Below are positions 1 to 6,317 of a stretch of 11,575 bases of DNA, one piece after another. The DNA is from DATLEX01 sp035525045 (GTDB taxonomy: Bacteria > Acidobacteriota > Thermoanaerobaculia > Gp7-AA8): positions 1 to 11,575 of the forward strand of contig DATLEX010000231.1 in assembly GCA_035525045.1 (NCBI GenBank), read 5' to 3'. Both the position numbers and the translations under genes were made by a program. Below the pieces are notes generated by a model. The model was not told where the DNA came from. It saw only the letters and a program-made list of their open reading frames with translations, and made no database searches. The first letter of the stretch is position 1. Every line of letters starts with the position of its first letter.

Positions 1-1
1 A

Positions 2-474
2 CGGGGAGGGCGGACTGAGTGCGCCCATACTTTCTGCGAGCGTCGCGAGCTGTTAGGCGATTTGTGCCGCGTCGCCTGGCAGACCGTGCGCGAGATGATG
101 GTCGCCGCGGCCGCAGAGGAGATCCGCCCCGGAATGGTGGCAAAGTGATCCAGACCTTCGGCTCGACGATCAACTTCCATCCGCATGTGCACGCCCTCGT
201 CAGCCGAGGGGGTTGGACGGAGGGCGGTCAGTGGGTTCCGCTCCCCTGGGTCGATGCCAAAGCGGCCGAGCTCCTATTCCGGCACAAGGTGCTCTCGCTG
301 CTTCGCAAAGCGGGACTCATCGACGAGCAGAGGATGGCGCTGCTCTTGTCATGGAAGCACACCGGATTCTCGGTTCACAACTCGGTGAGCGTGCAGCCCG
401 AGGATGCCGGCGCCACCGAGCGGCTCGTGCGGTACCTCATGCGCGCGCCGGTGAGCCAGGAGCGACTGGAGACT
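2..474 (+). pseudogene. IS91-type (Y2/REP-like) transposase remnant, frameshifted and truncated
   Basis: This is a decayed fragment of an IS91/IS801-type transposase. Frame 2 from the window edge reads through ELLGDLCRVAW and EEIRPGMVAK to a TGA at 146-148. The homology then continues in frame 1 as VIQTFGSTINFHPHVHALVS, followed by a SWKHTGFSVHN-like block and VRYLMRAPVSQERLE. The break lies in 'gcaaagtg' at about 142-145. Related transposases read MVAVIQTFGS, so a 2-base gain is the simplest explanation. The H-x-H of FHPHVH matches the metal-binding histidine motif of this family. The C-terminal third, which normally carries more conserved histidine and tyrosine motifs, is absent, because the similarity ends near 474 and a glyoxalase-like sequence starts just after. 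The 5' end lies outside the window. The element is very unlikely to be active. Family assignment is from recognised motifs, not a search. Confidence 0.8.
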
Positions 475-485
475 CGCCCAGCGCT

Positions 486-705
486 TTCGACCGCGAGCAT
501 CGTCCGCCCGAACCCGACCCGCAGCGGGTCGACGCTCACCTCGACACGGCGCTCTACTTCGGCTGCCCCGACGTCGACGCCGCGTACGCTCTGCTGCGCG
601 AAGGGACTCCCGGTCGAAGCGCCGATGGTCACGCACTACGGGATGAAGCAGCTCTACCTCCGCGACCCCGACGGCTACAACCTCTGCTTCCAGTGGCCGG
701 CCTGA
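486..705 (+). pseudogene. VOC/glyoxalase-like protein, 3' half only, frameshifted
   Basis: The frame beginning at 486 reads EPDPQRVDAHLDTALYFG, then CPDVDAAYALLRE. The matching continuation, KGLPVEAPMVTHYGMKQLYL then RDPDGYNLCFQWPA, lies in frame 1 and ends at the TGA 703-705. The shift is at 'gcgaaggga' (about 598-606); one lost base would restore LLREKGLP. The pattern 'D-x-D-AAYALLREKG...YGMKQLYLRDPDGY-LCF' is the C-terminal beta-alpha-beta-beta-beta half of a vicinal oxygen chelate (glyoxalase/bleomycin resistance/dioxygenase) domain. Complete VOC proteins of this kind are about 120-140 residues, whereas only about 73 are recognisable here. The N-terminal half seems to have been replaced by the transposase remnant next to it. 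A base-calling error at the frameshift is possible, but the missing N-terminus would still make it broken. Substrate unknown. Confidence 0.7.
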
Positions 706-746
706 TCGTGCGGCAGCGCGGTATCCTTGACAGCGGAGGCCCGCGG

Positions 747-965
747 ATGAACGAGATCTCTTCACGGTACGGGGCTTCGATCATCCTTCGCTTGATCTGG
801 GTGGCCGTCCTGTGCGGGATCGCGATCTGTGCACTGGTCGCGGTCATGGCGGTGCCGCGGCCTGCCGTACCGCTGAGCGAGACGTTCCCCCTGGGGGCTC
901 TCGCCGTGATCGGAATGCTCCTCAGCTACCCGACCGGCGAGAGGCTGGGGGCCGTGCCGTACTGA
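747..965 (+). CDS. Small hypothetical membrane protein with two predicted helices (72 aa)
   Basis: Start is ATG 747, preceded by GGAGG at 735-739 with a 7-base spacer, one of the best ribosome sites in the window. Residues about 9-34 (IILRLIWVAVLCGIAI onwards) form one hydrophobic helix. About residues 46-58 (PLGALAVIGMLLS) form a second, shorter one. The tail GERLGAVPY is short and polar. I do not recognise a family. The gene sits 41 bases after the broken glyoxalase gene and converges on the vapC stop with only 6 bases between them. It uses a different frame from the glyoxalase tail, so it is not part of that gene. The good ribosome site and coherent membrane topology argue for a real gene. 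It could be the truncated N-terminus of a longer protein. Confidence 0.6.
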   Translation: MNEISSRYGASIILRLIWVAVLCGIAICALVAVMAVPRPAVPLSETFPLGALAVIGMLLSYPTGERLGAVPY

Positions 966-971
966 TCCTTC

Positions 972-1388
972 TCACGGAGCGATGATCTCGGTGCGCTCCT
1001 TCAGGCGCGTCACCCACGGAGTGGTCGTCCGTTCCGCGGTGAGGATCGTGGCATCGAGCTCGAGGGCGAGGCTGATGTAGACCGCGTCGTAGACCGTCGC
1101 GTCGTACTCGAGAGCGCGCTGGAGAAGGAGAGTGCGGTCAGGCTCGATCAGCTCCAAGGGAGCTTCGAGATGAATGTCGTAAACCTCCGCGGCCAGGTCG
1201 GCGGCGATCTGGCCGCGCCGGACGAGCGTCCGCAGGACGTTCCCGAACTCGTAGAAATGAAGCGTGGGAACGACTCCGCGAATCTTTCCTTCAAGCAGCT
1301 TCTCCTGCCAGCGGCGTGCGCCTGCGGAGAAGTCCTCGGGGAGGTACCACGCCACGGCAACGCTGGTGTCGACCACGTAGAGGGTCAT
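972..1388 (-). CDS. vapC: PIN-domain ribonuclease toxin, VapC family (138 aa)
   Basis: This is a complete PIN-domain protein of the usual VapC length. The acidic residues expected for a Mg2+-dependent RNase site are visible: Asp7 in YVVDTS, Glu47 in FYEFGNVL, Asp101 in YDAVYIS, and Glu119 in LTAERT, where many relatives have Asp in LTAD. VapC toxins typically cut tRNA or rRNA and are silenced by the cognate VapB. The ATG at 1388-1386 overlaps the antitoxin TGA as ATGA, so translation is probably coupled. There is no convincing ribosome site of its own, which fits that. A longer reading in the same frame back to 1640 is rejected, because it would run through the antitoxin gene in the wrong frame. 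The target RNA cannot be told from sequence. Confidence 0.88.
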   Translation of the reverse strand: MTLYVVDTSVAVAWYLPEDFSAGARRWQEKLLEGKIRGVVPTLHFYEFGNVLRTLVRRGQIAADLAAEVYDIHLEAPLELIEPDRTLLLQRALEYDATVYDAVYISLALELDATILTAERTTTPWVTRLKERTEIIAP

Positions 1389-1624
1389 GCCCGGTCGCGG
1401 TCCCGGCGAACCAGATCCCTGGCCGAGTCGCGAAGCGGCGAGGCGGAGAGCCGGCTCCGCAAGCGTGTCAGCCGCTCGCGATAGCTCCGCAGCCGCTGCT
1501 CGTCTTCCTTGACCCTCACGAACGTGCGGAGGGCCTCCTCGACCAGACCGCGGCGGGTCTTCGACTTCGAGTACCGCATGGCCTCCTCGACCAACTCCCC
1601 GTCGAGCACGATGTTCGTTCGCAT
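1385..1624 (-). CDS. vapB: VapB-type ribbon-helix-helix antitoxin (79 aa)
   Basis: The N-terminus MRTNIVLDGELVEEAMRYS is the typical strand plus first helix of short RHH antitoxins, with KTRRGLVEEALRTFVR as the second helix of the fold (residues about 1-40). The rest, about 41-79, is a highly charged Arg/Glu-rich tail that would wrap the toxin. It lies directly upstream of vapC with a 4-base ATGA overlap. The start was put at ATG 1624 because family members begin at MRTN. An in-frame ATG at 1630 would add Met-Cys. Neither has a Shine-Dalgarno, and both lie inside or beside a run of GTGTAT repeats, so the message may be leaderless or nearly so. RHH antitoxins usually repress their own promoter, and the repeats upstream are a plausible operator. 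Confidence 0.85.
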   Translation of the reverse strand: MRTNIVLDGELVEEAMRYSKSKTRRGLVEEALRTFVRVKEDEQRLRSYRERLTRLRSRLSASPLRDSARDLVRRDRDRA

Positions 1625-1650
1625 ACACATCAGAATACACTAATGTGTAT
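1623..1650 (-). promoter_or_regulatory. Candidate VapB operator and promoter region (ATACAC/GTGTAT repeats)
   Basis: Three copies of one 6-mer are packed here. ATACAC occurs at 1623-1628 and again at 1635-1640 (plus strand), exactly 12 bases apart, and its complement GTGTAT is at 1645-1650. The last two form a perfect inverted repeat around TAAT. This AT-rich block stands out from GC-rich surroundings and overlaps the vapB start codon. RHH antitoxins bind such short repeats as paired dimers, so self-repression is the natural reading. Binding itself is inference. Confidence 0.6.
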
Positions 1651-1667
1651 AGAAATATGCCCGCGGC

Positions 1668-3377
1668 TCACGCCGTGACGTTCGCCCGTTCGGACTGGTA
1701 GGGAAGGAACTGCTGGATCACCAGCGCCGCCACGATCCCCACCCCGCACCCCACCACGTTCCACCACAGCCATGCCAGGTTGGTGAAGAGGGCGCAGGAG
1801 ATGACGGCGATTTCACCGACCACGGCGCCGAGGAACGTGGCCCGGCCGCCCACCTTCTTCGTGTAGAAGGCGAGGAGGAAGATGGCCAGGATCGTCCCGT
1901 AGACGAGCGAGCCGAGCTTGTTCACCGCCTCGATGAGCGTGCCGAGATGCCCGGCGAACGTGGCGAACCCGATGGCGAACACGCCCCAGAACACCGTCAT
2001 CAGCTTCGACATCCGGACGTAGTCGTGCTCCGACGCGTTCGGGTTGATGAGACGGCGGTAGACGTCGACCACCGTGGTCGAGGCGAGGGAGTTGAGCCCC
2101 GACGCCGTCGCCGACATCGCCGCGCAGAAGATGGCCGCCAGGAGCAATCCCACCAGTCCCACCGGGAGGTTGCGGATGACGAAGCTGAGAAAGACGTAGT
2201 TCGTGTCGTTGGTCTCGGCCAGCGGGTCGTTCTTCCGGATGACCGACACCGCCGCCGCCCGCGTCTCCTCCTGCTCGGCCTGCAGGGCGCGGATCTCGGC
2301 CGTGGCTTCGTCGGCGCGCGCCTCGTCCCCGCTGCGCATCGCCGTGAGCAGCTCCCCCACGCGTTCCCGCTTGGCGTCGAAGGTCTGCCGGTGCCTCTCC
2401 TCCAGCCCCGCGTACTCGGTGGCGTACTCGCTGGCTCCGATCTTGGCCCGCTCCACCGGGTTGAAGAAGAGCGGCGGAGCGATGAACTGGTAGAAGACGA
2501 ACACCATCGCCCCGACGAAGAGGATGAAGAACTGCATTGGCACCTTCAACATCCCGTTGGCGAGCAGGCCGAGGCGGCTCTGCGTGATCGTCTCGCCGGT
2601 CAGATACCGCTGCACCTGCGACTGGTCCGTCCCGAAGTACGAGAGCGCGACGATCAGCCCGCCGAAGAGCCCCGACCAGAAGTTGTACGGCGTGGTCAGG
2701 TCGAAGGAGAAGTCGATGGCGTTGAGCCTCCCCATCCTCCCCGCCACGCGGAACGCGTCGACCACCCCCACCTCCTCCGGGAGTCTGCGGATGGCGATGG
2801 TCAGCGCCACGGCCATCCCGCCGAGCGCGATCAGGAGCTGGTGCATGTGCGTCCAGCTCACCGCCTTCGTCCCCCCGCTGGCGGTGTAGATGATCACCAG
2901 CGTGCCGATGACGATGTTGGTGAGATGGATGTTCCAGCCGAGGATCACCGAGACGATCAGCGCCGGCGCGTAGAGGGTGATGCCGGTGGAGAGGCCTCGC
3001 TGAATGAGGAAGAGCGACGAGGTCAGCGTGCGCGTGCCGAGGCCGAAGCGCGTCTCGAGATACTCATAGGCGGTGTAGACCTTCAGCCGGTGATAGATCG
3101 GCACGGCGGTGATGGAGAGGATGACCATGGCCACCGGCAGGCCGAGGTAGAACTGCAGGAAGCGCATCCCGTCGGCGTAGGCCTGGCCGGGCGTGGAGAG
3201 GAAGGTGATCGCGCTGGCCTGCGTGGCCATGATCGAGAGCGCGACCGTGTACCACTGCATCTCCCGGTTGGCCAGGAGGTATCCCTCCAGGCGCTTCTGC
3301 TTCCGCCCCTTCCACACCCCGTACACCACGATGGCCAGGAGCGTGGCGCAGAGGACGATCCAGTCCGCCGCCCTCAT
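1668..3377 (-). CDS. SSS (SLC5-type) sodium:solute symporter (569 aa)
   Basis: This is a full-length member of the sodium:solute symporter family, with about 13 hydrophobic helices. Landmarks are ALSIMATQASAITFLSTPG in the early core helices (about 46-64), TASGGTKAVSWTHMHQ (165-180), FGTDQSQVQRYLTG (248-261) and AAMSATASGLNSLAST (419-434). The last is the helix whose Ser/Thr residues help form the second Na+ site in family structures. An unusual hydrophilic loop of about 85 residues (305-392), rich in Glu, Arg and Ala (for example EIRALQAEQEETR), probably forms a coiled coil between two helices. The ATG at 3377 overlaps the stop of a 37-aa membrane microprotein, and GAAGG 7 bases upstream may serve as ribosome site. 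It lies downstream of a secreted PIG-L deacetylase on the same strand. A sugar or other small product of that enzyme is a reasonable substrate guess, not proven. Confidence 0.9.
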   Translation of the reverse strand: MRAADWIVLCATLLAIVVYGVWKGRKQKRLEGYLLANREMQWYTVALSIMATQASAITFLSTPGQAYADGMRFLQFYLGLPVAMVILSITAVPIYHRLKVYTAYEYLETRFGLGTRTLTSSLFLIQRGLSTGITLYAPALIVSVILGWNIHLTNIVIGTLVIIYTASGGTKAVSWTHMHQLLIALGGMAVALTIAIRRLPEEVGVVDAFRVAGRMGRLNAIDFSFDLTTPYNFWSGLFGGLIVALSYFGTDQSQVQRYLTGETITQSRLGLLANGMLKVPMQFFILFVGAMVFVFYQFIAPPLFFNPVERAKIGASEYATEYAGLEERHRQTFDAKRERVGELLTAMRSGDEARADEATAEIRALQAEQEETRAAAVSVIRKNDPLAETNDTNYVFLSFVIRNLPVGLVGLLLAAIFCAAMSATASGLNSLASTTVVDVYRRLINPNASEHDYVRMSKLMTVFWGVFAIGFATFAGHLGTLIEAVNKLGSLVYGTILAIFLLAFYTKKVGGRATFLGAVVGEIAVISCALFTNLAWLWWNVVGCGVGIVAALVIQQFLPYQSERANVTA

Positions 3378-3487
3378 TCGAACGCCTTCGTGAAGGCGTA
3401 GAAGATGACGATCTGCACGGCCAGGAAGATGAGCACCGCCGCGTACAGCCGCGTCCAGCTATTTCCGATCGGAGGTGGCTCAGTCAT
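3374..3487 (-). CDS. 37-aa single-helix membrane microprotein coupled to the symporter
   Basis: This frame reads MTEPPPIGNSWTRLYAAV, then LIFLAVQIVIFYAFTKAFE and a stop. It has a short polar N-terminus, one hydrophobic helix at about residues 15-33 and a Lys-containing tail. Its TGA overlaps the symporter ATG as ATGA (3374-3377), the classic arrangement for translational coupling, and the frame contains the symporter's likely ribosome site. No clear Shine-Dalgarno precedes its own ATG at 3487, which weakens the case a little. Several SSS carriers are known to have small membrane partners, such as YhdT with PanF and the DUF4212 proteins, though those are larger. I infer a helper subunit or stability factor for this symporter. 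It could also be a leader peptide whose translation only opens the symporter start. I do not recognise a named family. Confidence 0.6.
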   Translation of the reverse strand: MTEPPPIGNSWTRLYAAVLIFLAVQIVIFYAFTKAFE

Positions 3488-3563
3488 CGTGTCGCATTGT
3501 CGATGGTCGGTTTTCGATTTTCAATGCGGTGGGAGAACCAAACGGTCACAAGGTCTCGCGAAT
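3488..3563. other. Spacer upstream of the microprotein with 7-bp inverted repeat
   Basis: This spacer is less GC-rich than its surroundings. CGCATTG at 3493-3499 is repeated inverted as CAATGCG at 3522-3528, flanking a T-rich centre. It could hold an internal promoter or regulator site for the microprotein and symporter genes. I see no confident -10/-35 pair. Confidence 0.3.
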
Positions 3564-3616
3564 CGCCCCTCACCCGGCGCTGCGCGCCCCCCTCTCCCGC
3601 AAGCGGGAGAGGGCAC
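3564..3616. repeat. REP-like intergenic element with strong hairpin
   Basis: The block begins CGCCCCTCACCCGGCGCTGC and ends in a perfect 11-bp stem, CCCTCTCCCGC at 3590-3600 and GCGGGAGAGGG at 3603-3613, with only AA between the arms. This 'cctcaccc...ctctcccgcaagcgggagag' layout resembles dispersed intergenic repeats seen in many high-GC genomes. It sits between the deacetylase stop and the microprotein start. It has no T-tract, so it is more likely an RNA-stabilising or attenuating hairpin than a strong terminator. Confidence 0.6.
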
Positions 3617-3629
3617 AGCCTCGCGCCGG

Positions 3630-6122
3630 TCAGCGTGCGGACACGAGGTTCACGAACAACCGGTAGGCTCCCGGCACCCCCGCCGGAAGCTGCCGGAAGA
3701 ACGAGTAGGCGGTGTAGACGAAGACGCCCTTCCCGTGCCGCGCGACCAGCAGCCCCCCCGGCTTCGGCGGCTCACCCGGATCGGCCGTGGCGATGACGGT
3801 CTCGTACCGCGGGTCCCATTCGCCGGGAAAGTAGAGGCCGCGCTCCTGCACCCAGCCGTCGAAGTCTGCCGCCGTGATGCGATTCGGCGCCGTCAGGATC
3901 GGGTGCGACGGCGCGAGGATCTCCACCGGCGCCTCCTCGACCGACACCCGGTCGCGGGAGATCGTCAGCGAGTGCGGCCCCGGGCTCGGCACCACCAGCC
4001 GGTCGCCGGTGACGTTGGCCGCGGTGTTGTACTGCACCACGTACGTTCCGCCGCCGGCCACGTACTGCATCAGCCGCGCGTGCGCCGAGCGCAGGCGGCC
4101 GCGCGTGTTGTAGGCGCGCACCCCGGCCACGATGGCATCGAAGCCGCCGAACTCGCCGCGGTCGAGCTCGGCGTCGCCGAGCAGCGTGACCTCGAAGCCG
4201 GCCTGCCGCAGCGACTCCGGAACCTCGTCGCCCGATCCCATGATGTACCCGATCCGCTCCCCCCGCCGATCGACGCCCGCGCGCACGAGCCGCGCCTCCG
4301 CCGGTGGGAAGAGTCGCTGCGGCCCGATGTGCGGGTAGTCGATCTCGACCAGGCCGTGAGCGAGCTTCCGGCCGTCGTCGAGCTCGACCTCCGCCCGAAG
4401 CGTCCCCTCCGTCTCTCCCGCCGGCGGCGTGACGGTGAAGCGCAGCTCCGACTCCCCCCCTCGTTCCGCGATGGCCAGCGGCGCCGCGGCGGGCGCGACG
4501 CGCCACCCGGCGGGGGCGGCGAGGCGAACCGTTCCCGCCGCCCCGTCGATGAAGCTTCGGAGCTTCAGCGAGACCTCCTTCGCCTTCGCGTCGGGGAAGA
4601 GGTAGACCTGCTCGTCGAGGTTGATCGTCACCGGCGGCACGACCTCGACGGCGCGGACCTGCTCCCCCGCCACCGGGTCCACCCGCCGGTGCACGGCCGG
4701 CACGGTAAAGATCAGCGTGCGCATCTGCCGGTCGGTCAACGAGACGGTGATCGGGATCGAGGGGGGATTCTGCGCCGCGCCGATCAGCCGCTGCTCGGCG
4801 ACCTGAAACATCCCCACCTTCGGCGCGTCCCGGAGCCAGTACGGCTGGGAGAGCGGGTAGCCGGCAGGGAGAGCGATCGTGAGCTCGGTCCTCACGGGCT
4901 GGTTGTTCCTCAGTGGCGCACCGGGAGCCTTGCTCGTGCGCGCCATCGGCGAGGCGACGATGGAGAGGGTGAATGGATGATCGGAGCGGTTGACCACGCT
5001 CACGCTCATGCTGATCTCTCCGCCCGGAGTGACGGCGGAGCCGGCGGCGCTGACGTCGATCGAGAGTCCCGCGGCATCGCGGATGACCTCGAGCAGCTCG
5101 CCCTGCTTGATCTCGATCCACGGACTGGTGATCGTGGCCGCGAGCCGCTCCAGCTCGGAATGCGCCTCGAGCAGGAGAGGGATCGACGTCGCCGGCGCCA
5201 GCGGGTCGAAGGTATCGGCGGCGCGCTGCAGGATGGCCCCGGCGCGCTCCCCGCCGGGGAGGCGCGACCAGCTCGTGTCGATCCCTTCGAACAGATCCTT
5301 CCTGGCCGGGTCGCCGGCGATCTGCAGGTAATAATTGATGACGCTGCCGCGCCGCTCCGCCGACCCGAACCCCTGGCTCTTGTGCTGGCTGCGGCTCTCC
5401 GCGGCGATCTCGGTGTAGGAGCGCCCGAGGAGCGGGTTGTACGTTCCGAGGTCGGCCCGCAGGTCGTTGGCGACGAGCGGCGAGTCGGGGTCGATCCGCT
5501 GCCAGGAGAATCGATTCCAGAACAGACGCCGCGGCTGCCACGGTGAGACGTGGCGCAGTTGTTCCGGGAACCGCTTCGGATCGCCCGCGGCGCGGAAGGC
5601 CTCTTCCGCGAGGAGACCGGAGGCGGTGTGGTGGCCGTGGCCGCCTTCGCCGGTGGCGGGGAAGCGGGTAATGATCACGTCGGGCTGGAAGCTGCGGATC
5701 GTCCAGACCACGTCCGCGAGGACGGCGTCGCGATTCCAGATCCTCAGCGTTTCCTCCGCCGTCTTCGAGTAGCCGAAGTCGACCGCACGCGTGAAGAACT
5801 GCTCGGCGTGGTCGATGCGCCTGGCCGCCAGCAGTTCCTGCGTGCGGATCACGCCGAGGAGCGCTCCCTTCTCGTTGCCGATGAGATTCTGCCCGCCGTC
5901 GCCACGGGTCACCGAGAGATACGCGGTGCGGAGGAGGCGCTCGTTCACCAGCCAGGCCAGCATGGCCGTGTTCTCGTCGTCGGGATGCGCGGCGACGTAG
6001 AGCGCGCTGCCGAGGACCGTGAGCCTCTTCATGGCCAGTTGAAGCTCGCTGGCCGTGCGGCCCTGCGCGGCGGTCGCCAGCAGGAGGAGGAGGAGGGGGA
6101 GGAGGAAGCGGCGGGACCACAT
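3630..6122 (-). CDS. Secreted PIG-L (LmbE-like) family deacetylase with C-terminal GATase-like domain (830 aa)
   Basis: Residues 1-21 (MWSRRFLLPLLLLLLATAAQG) form a signal peptide, so the enzyme should act in the periplasm or outside the cell. Residues about 35-290 are a PIG-L domain with the zinc motif AHPDDE (His46, Asp48, Asp49) and the second site GHGHH (His162 and His165). PIG-L enzymes remove acyl groups from N-acetyl-glucosamine-type substrates using Zn2+. About 430-680 look like beta-sandwich regions (SMSVSVVNRSDHPF). About 690-830 (IGYIMGSGDEVPESLRQAGF then FDAIVAGVRAY and GGGTYVVQYNTAA) look like a class-I glutamine-amidotransferase-like fold, probably non-catalytic. Single-domain PIG-L enzymes are about 230-300 residues, so this is a large modular version. 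The start at 6122 was chosen for the signal peptide; the frame stays open to 6380, but that part is Gly/Pro/Arg-rich and overlaps repeats. Exact substrate unknown. Confidence 0.88.
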   Translation of the reverse strand: MWSRRFLLPLLLLLLATAAQGRTASELQLAMKRLTVLGSALYVAAHPDDENTAMLAWLVNERLLRTAYLSVTRGDGGQNLIGNEKGALLGVIRTQELLAARRIDHAEQFFTRAVDFGYSKTAEETLRIWNRDAVLADVVWTIRSFQPDVIITRFPATGEGGHGHHTASGLLAEEAFRAAGDPKRFPEQLRHVSPWQPRRLFWNRFSWQRIDPDSPLVANDLRADLGTYNPLLGRSYTEIAAESRSQHKSQGFGSAERRGSVINYYLQIAGDPARKDLFEGIDTSWSRLPGGERAGAILQRAADTFDPLAPATSIPLLLEAHSELERLAATITSPWIEIKQGELLEVIRDAAGLSIDVSAAGSAVTPGGEISMSVSVVNRSDHPFTLSIVASPMARTSKAPGAPLRNNQPVRTELTIALPAGYPLSQPYWLRDAPKVGMFQVAEQRLIGAAQNPPSIPITVSLTDRQMRTLIFTVPAVHRRVDPVAGEQVRAVEVVPPVTINLDEQVYLFPDAKAKEVSLKLRSFIDGAAGTVRLAAPAGWRVAPAAAPLAIAERGGESELRFTVTPPAGETEGTLRAEVELDDGRKLAHGLVEIDYPHIGPQRLFPPAEARLVRAGVDRRGERIGYIMGSGDEVPESLRQAGFEVTLLGDAELDRGEFGGFDAIVAGVRAYNTRGRLRSAHARLMQYVAGGGTYVVQYNTAANVTGDRLVVPSPGPHSLTISRDRVSVEEAPVEILAPSHPILTAPNRITAADFDGWVQERGLYFPGEWDPRYETVIATADPGEPPKPGGLLVARHGKGVFVYTAYSFFRQLPAGVPGAYRLFVNLVSAR

Positions 6123-6148
6123 GGCGGGCGGCGATGGTAGCAGGGAAG

Positions 6149-6193
6149 AAGCGGGAAGCGGGGTTCCCTTCTGCTGCCTGCTTCCCGCTTTTT
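6149..6193 (+). terminator. Long-stem hairpin with T5 tail in the divergent intergenic region
   Basis: AAGCGGGAAGC at 6149-6159 pairs perfectly with GCTTCCCGCTT at 6180-6190 (11 bp, 20-base loop), and TTTTT runs 6189-6193. It has the shape of a rho-independent terminator for plus-strand RNA. However, no plus-strand gene ends here; the upstream plus strand is antisense to the deacetylase. It could limit antisense transcription or just be a repeat. An alternative pairing, AGGGAA 6142-6147 with TTCCCT 6164-6169, would compete with the main stem. Confidence 0.4.
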
Positions 6194-6207
6194 CCCCCGC
6201 CCAACAT

Positions 6208-6317
6208 CCGGGCTCGGGCTCGGGCGCGGGCCCGGGCCCGGGAACGTCCCCCGATCGACCACCAGTCCCATATCGAGCCCGATCCCGAGCCCGGCTTTTC
6301 GCTGAGCCCGAGCCCCG
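6208..6317. repeat. GGGNNC hexamer array and its inverted copies
   Basis: Consecutive hexamers GGGCTC, GGGCTC, GGGCGC, GGGCCC and GGGCCC run 6210-6239. The same kind of unit returns in the opposite orientation as GAGCCC, GATCCC, GAGCCC (6275-6292) and GAGCCCGAGCCCCG (6304-6317). The arms 6208-6227 and 6275-6294 match as an inverted repeat at 18 of 20 positions. A 14-bp perfect palindrome, CGGGCCCGGGCCCG, lies at 6227-6240. The array sits between the divergent deacetylase and kinase genes, where their promoters should be. Confidence 0.65.

Noticed and set aside
1947..3401. Plus-strand frame of 484 codons opposite the symporter
   Set aside because: It is composed almost wholly of Arg, Glu, His, Asp and Pro without structure; the minus strand encodes a clear multi-helix transporter.
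3405..5546. Very long plus-strand open frame (713 codons) opposite the deacetylase gene
   Set aside because: The translation is dominated by Arg, Asp, Pro and Val in low-complexity order with no domain, typical of the antisense strand of a high-GC gene; the minus-strand reading has zinc motifs and a signal peptide.
3772..6207. Second long minus-strand frame overlapping the deacetylase
   Set aside because: It is Arg/Gly/Pro-rich, shifted from the true gene, and lacks any recognisable motif.
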